The notes beneath the pieces are model-generated. The model saw only the letters and a program-made list of their open reading frames with translations, was not told the DNA's origin and did not search any database. The position numbers were made by a program, and so were the translations under genes. Positions 27,673 through 27,770 of a stretch of DNA of 27,770 bases are shown here, piece after piece; the stretch's first letter is position 1; the number at the start of each line of letters is the position of its first letter. Origin of the DNA: Clostridium sp. CAG:1013. Its GTDB lineage: Bacteria; Bacillota; Clostridia; Oscillospirales; Acutalibacteraceae. The stretch is from assembly GCA_000432995.1 (NCBI GenBank), contig HF972652.1, forward strand, positions 20,011 through 47,780. The letters are read 5' to 3'.

Positions 27673-27770
27673 TGCCTGGGCAGTCGTATCGCGCTGTTGG
27701 GGCGGCAGCTTCGCTGCGCCTATGCTGGACGACAGCTCGCGTCCGCGCCGCACAATGCCTGGGCAGTCGT
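27673..27770. repeat. Direct repeat and dyads upstream of hisS
   Basis: The 15-mer TGCCTGGGCAGTCGT occurs at 27673-27687 and again at 27756-27770, running off the window edge, so the repeat may be longer. Between the copies are short dyads (for example GCAGC-TTC-GCTGC) and a CGCGTCCGCGCC motif also found, with small changes, at 11306-11320 and inverted at 2274-2287. Confidence 0.55.

Overview
This window looks like a piece of chromosome from an anaerobic, fairly GC-rich low-branching Firmicute, most likely a gut Clostridia of the Oscillospiraceae type (Flavonifractor/Intestinimonas-like). The reasons are the AAGGAGG ribosome binding sites, TTGACA/TATAAT promoters, an oxygen-sensitive class III ribonucleotide reductase, GTP-dependent PEP carboxykinase, and protein wording typical of that group. 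The taxonomic placement is inference. There are no rRNA or tRNA genes, CRISPR arrays, transposases or phage genes; it is core and near-core chromosome.

Layout. 1-2117: nucleoside salvage on + (tail of cytidine deaminase, a GNAT acetyltransferase, pyrimidine-nucleoside phosphorylase). 2118-2939: cyclophilin PpiB on -, followed by a hairpin-rich 3' region. 3053-4563: exonuclease III and a sirtuin, translationally coupled. 4564-7842: two convergent CNNM/CorC-type (putative Mg2+ exporter) genes, each preceded by a strong promoter, a short upstream ORF with an acidic start and an NxNR motif, and an intrinsic terminator that the short ORF runs into or through. 7922-9196: two lipoproteins. 9242-11240 (-): ApbE flavin transferase, a NusG-domain-II membrane protein and a Gx transporter; a perfect 20-bp tandem duplication removes the stop of the middle gene and fuses it to the last one. 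11456-12073 (-): cytidylate-kinase-like protein. 12370-14486: OmpR-type two-component system. 14775-15349: small membrane protein and a MerR regulator. 15591-18071: complete polar amino-acid ABC transporter with an ARG-box-like operator. 18244-20010 (-): PEP carboxykinase. 20069-24232 (-): anaerobic ribonucleotide reductase cluster in which the glycyl-radical domain is a separate 57-residue protein (nrdD large part, radical peptide, surE, nrdG, and the stub of an XRE regulator). 24527-27648 (-): aspS and hisS.

The two most interesting systems are the matching leader-peptide attenuators in front of the two CNNM genes, for which I propose magnesium sensing through ribosome stability on acidic nascent peptides, and the split class III ribonucleotide reductase. 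Family names rest on motifs recognised by eye. No database or folding program was run, and expression and function claims are inference unless stated.
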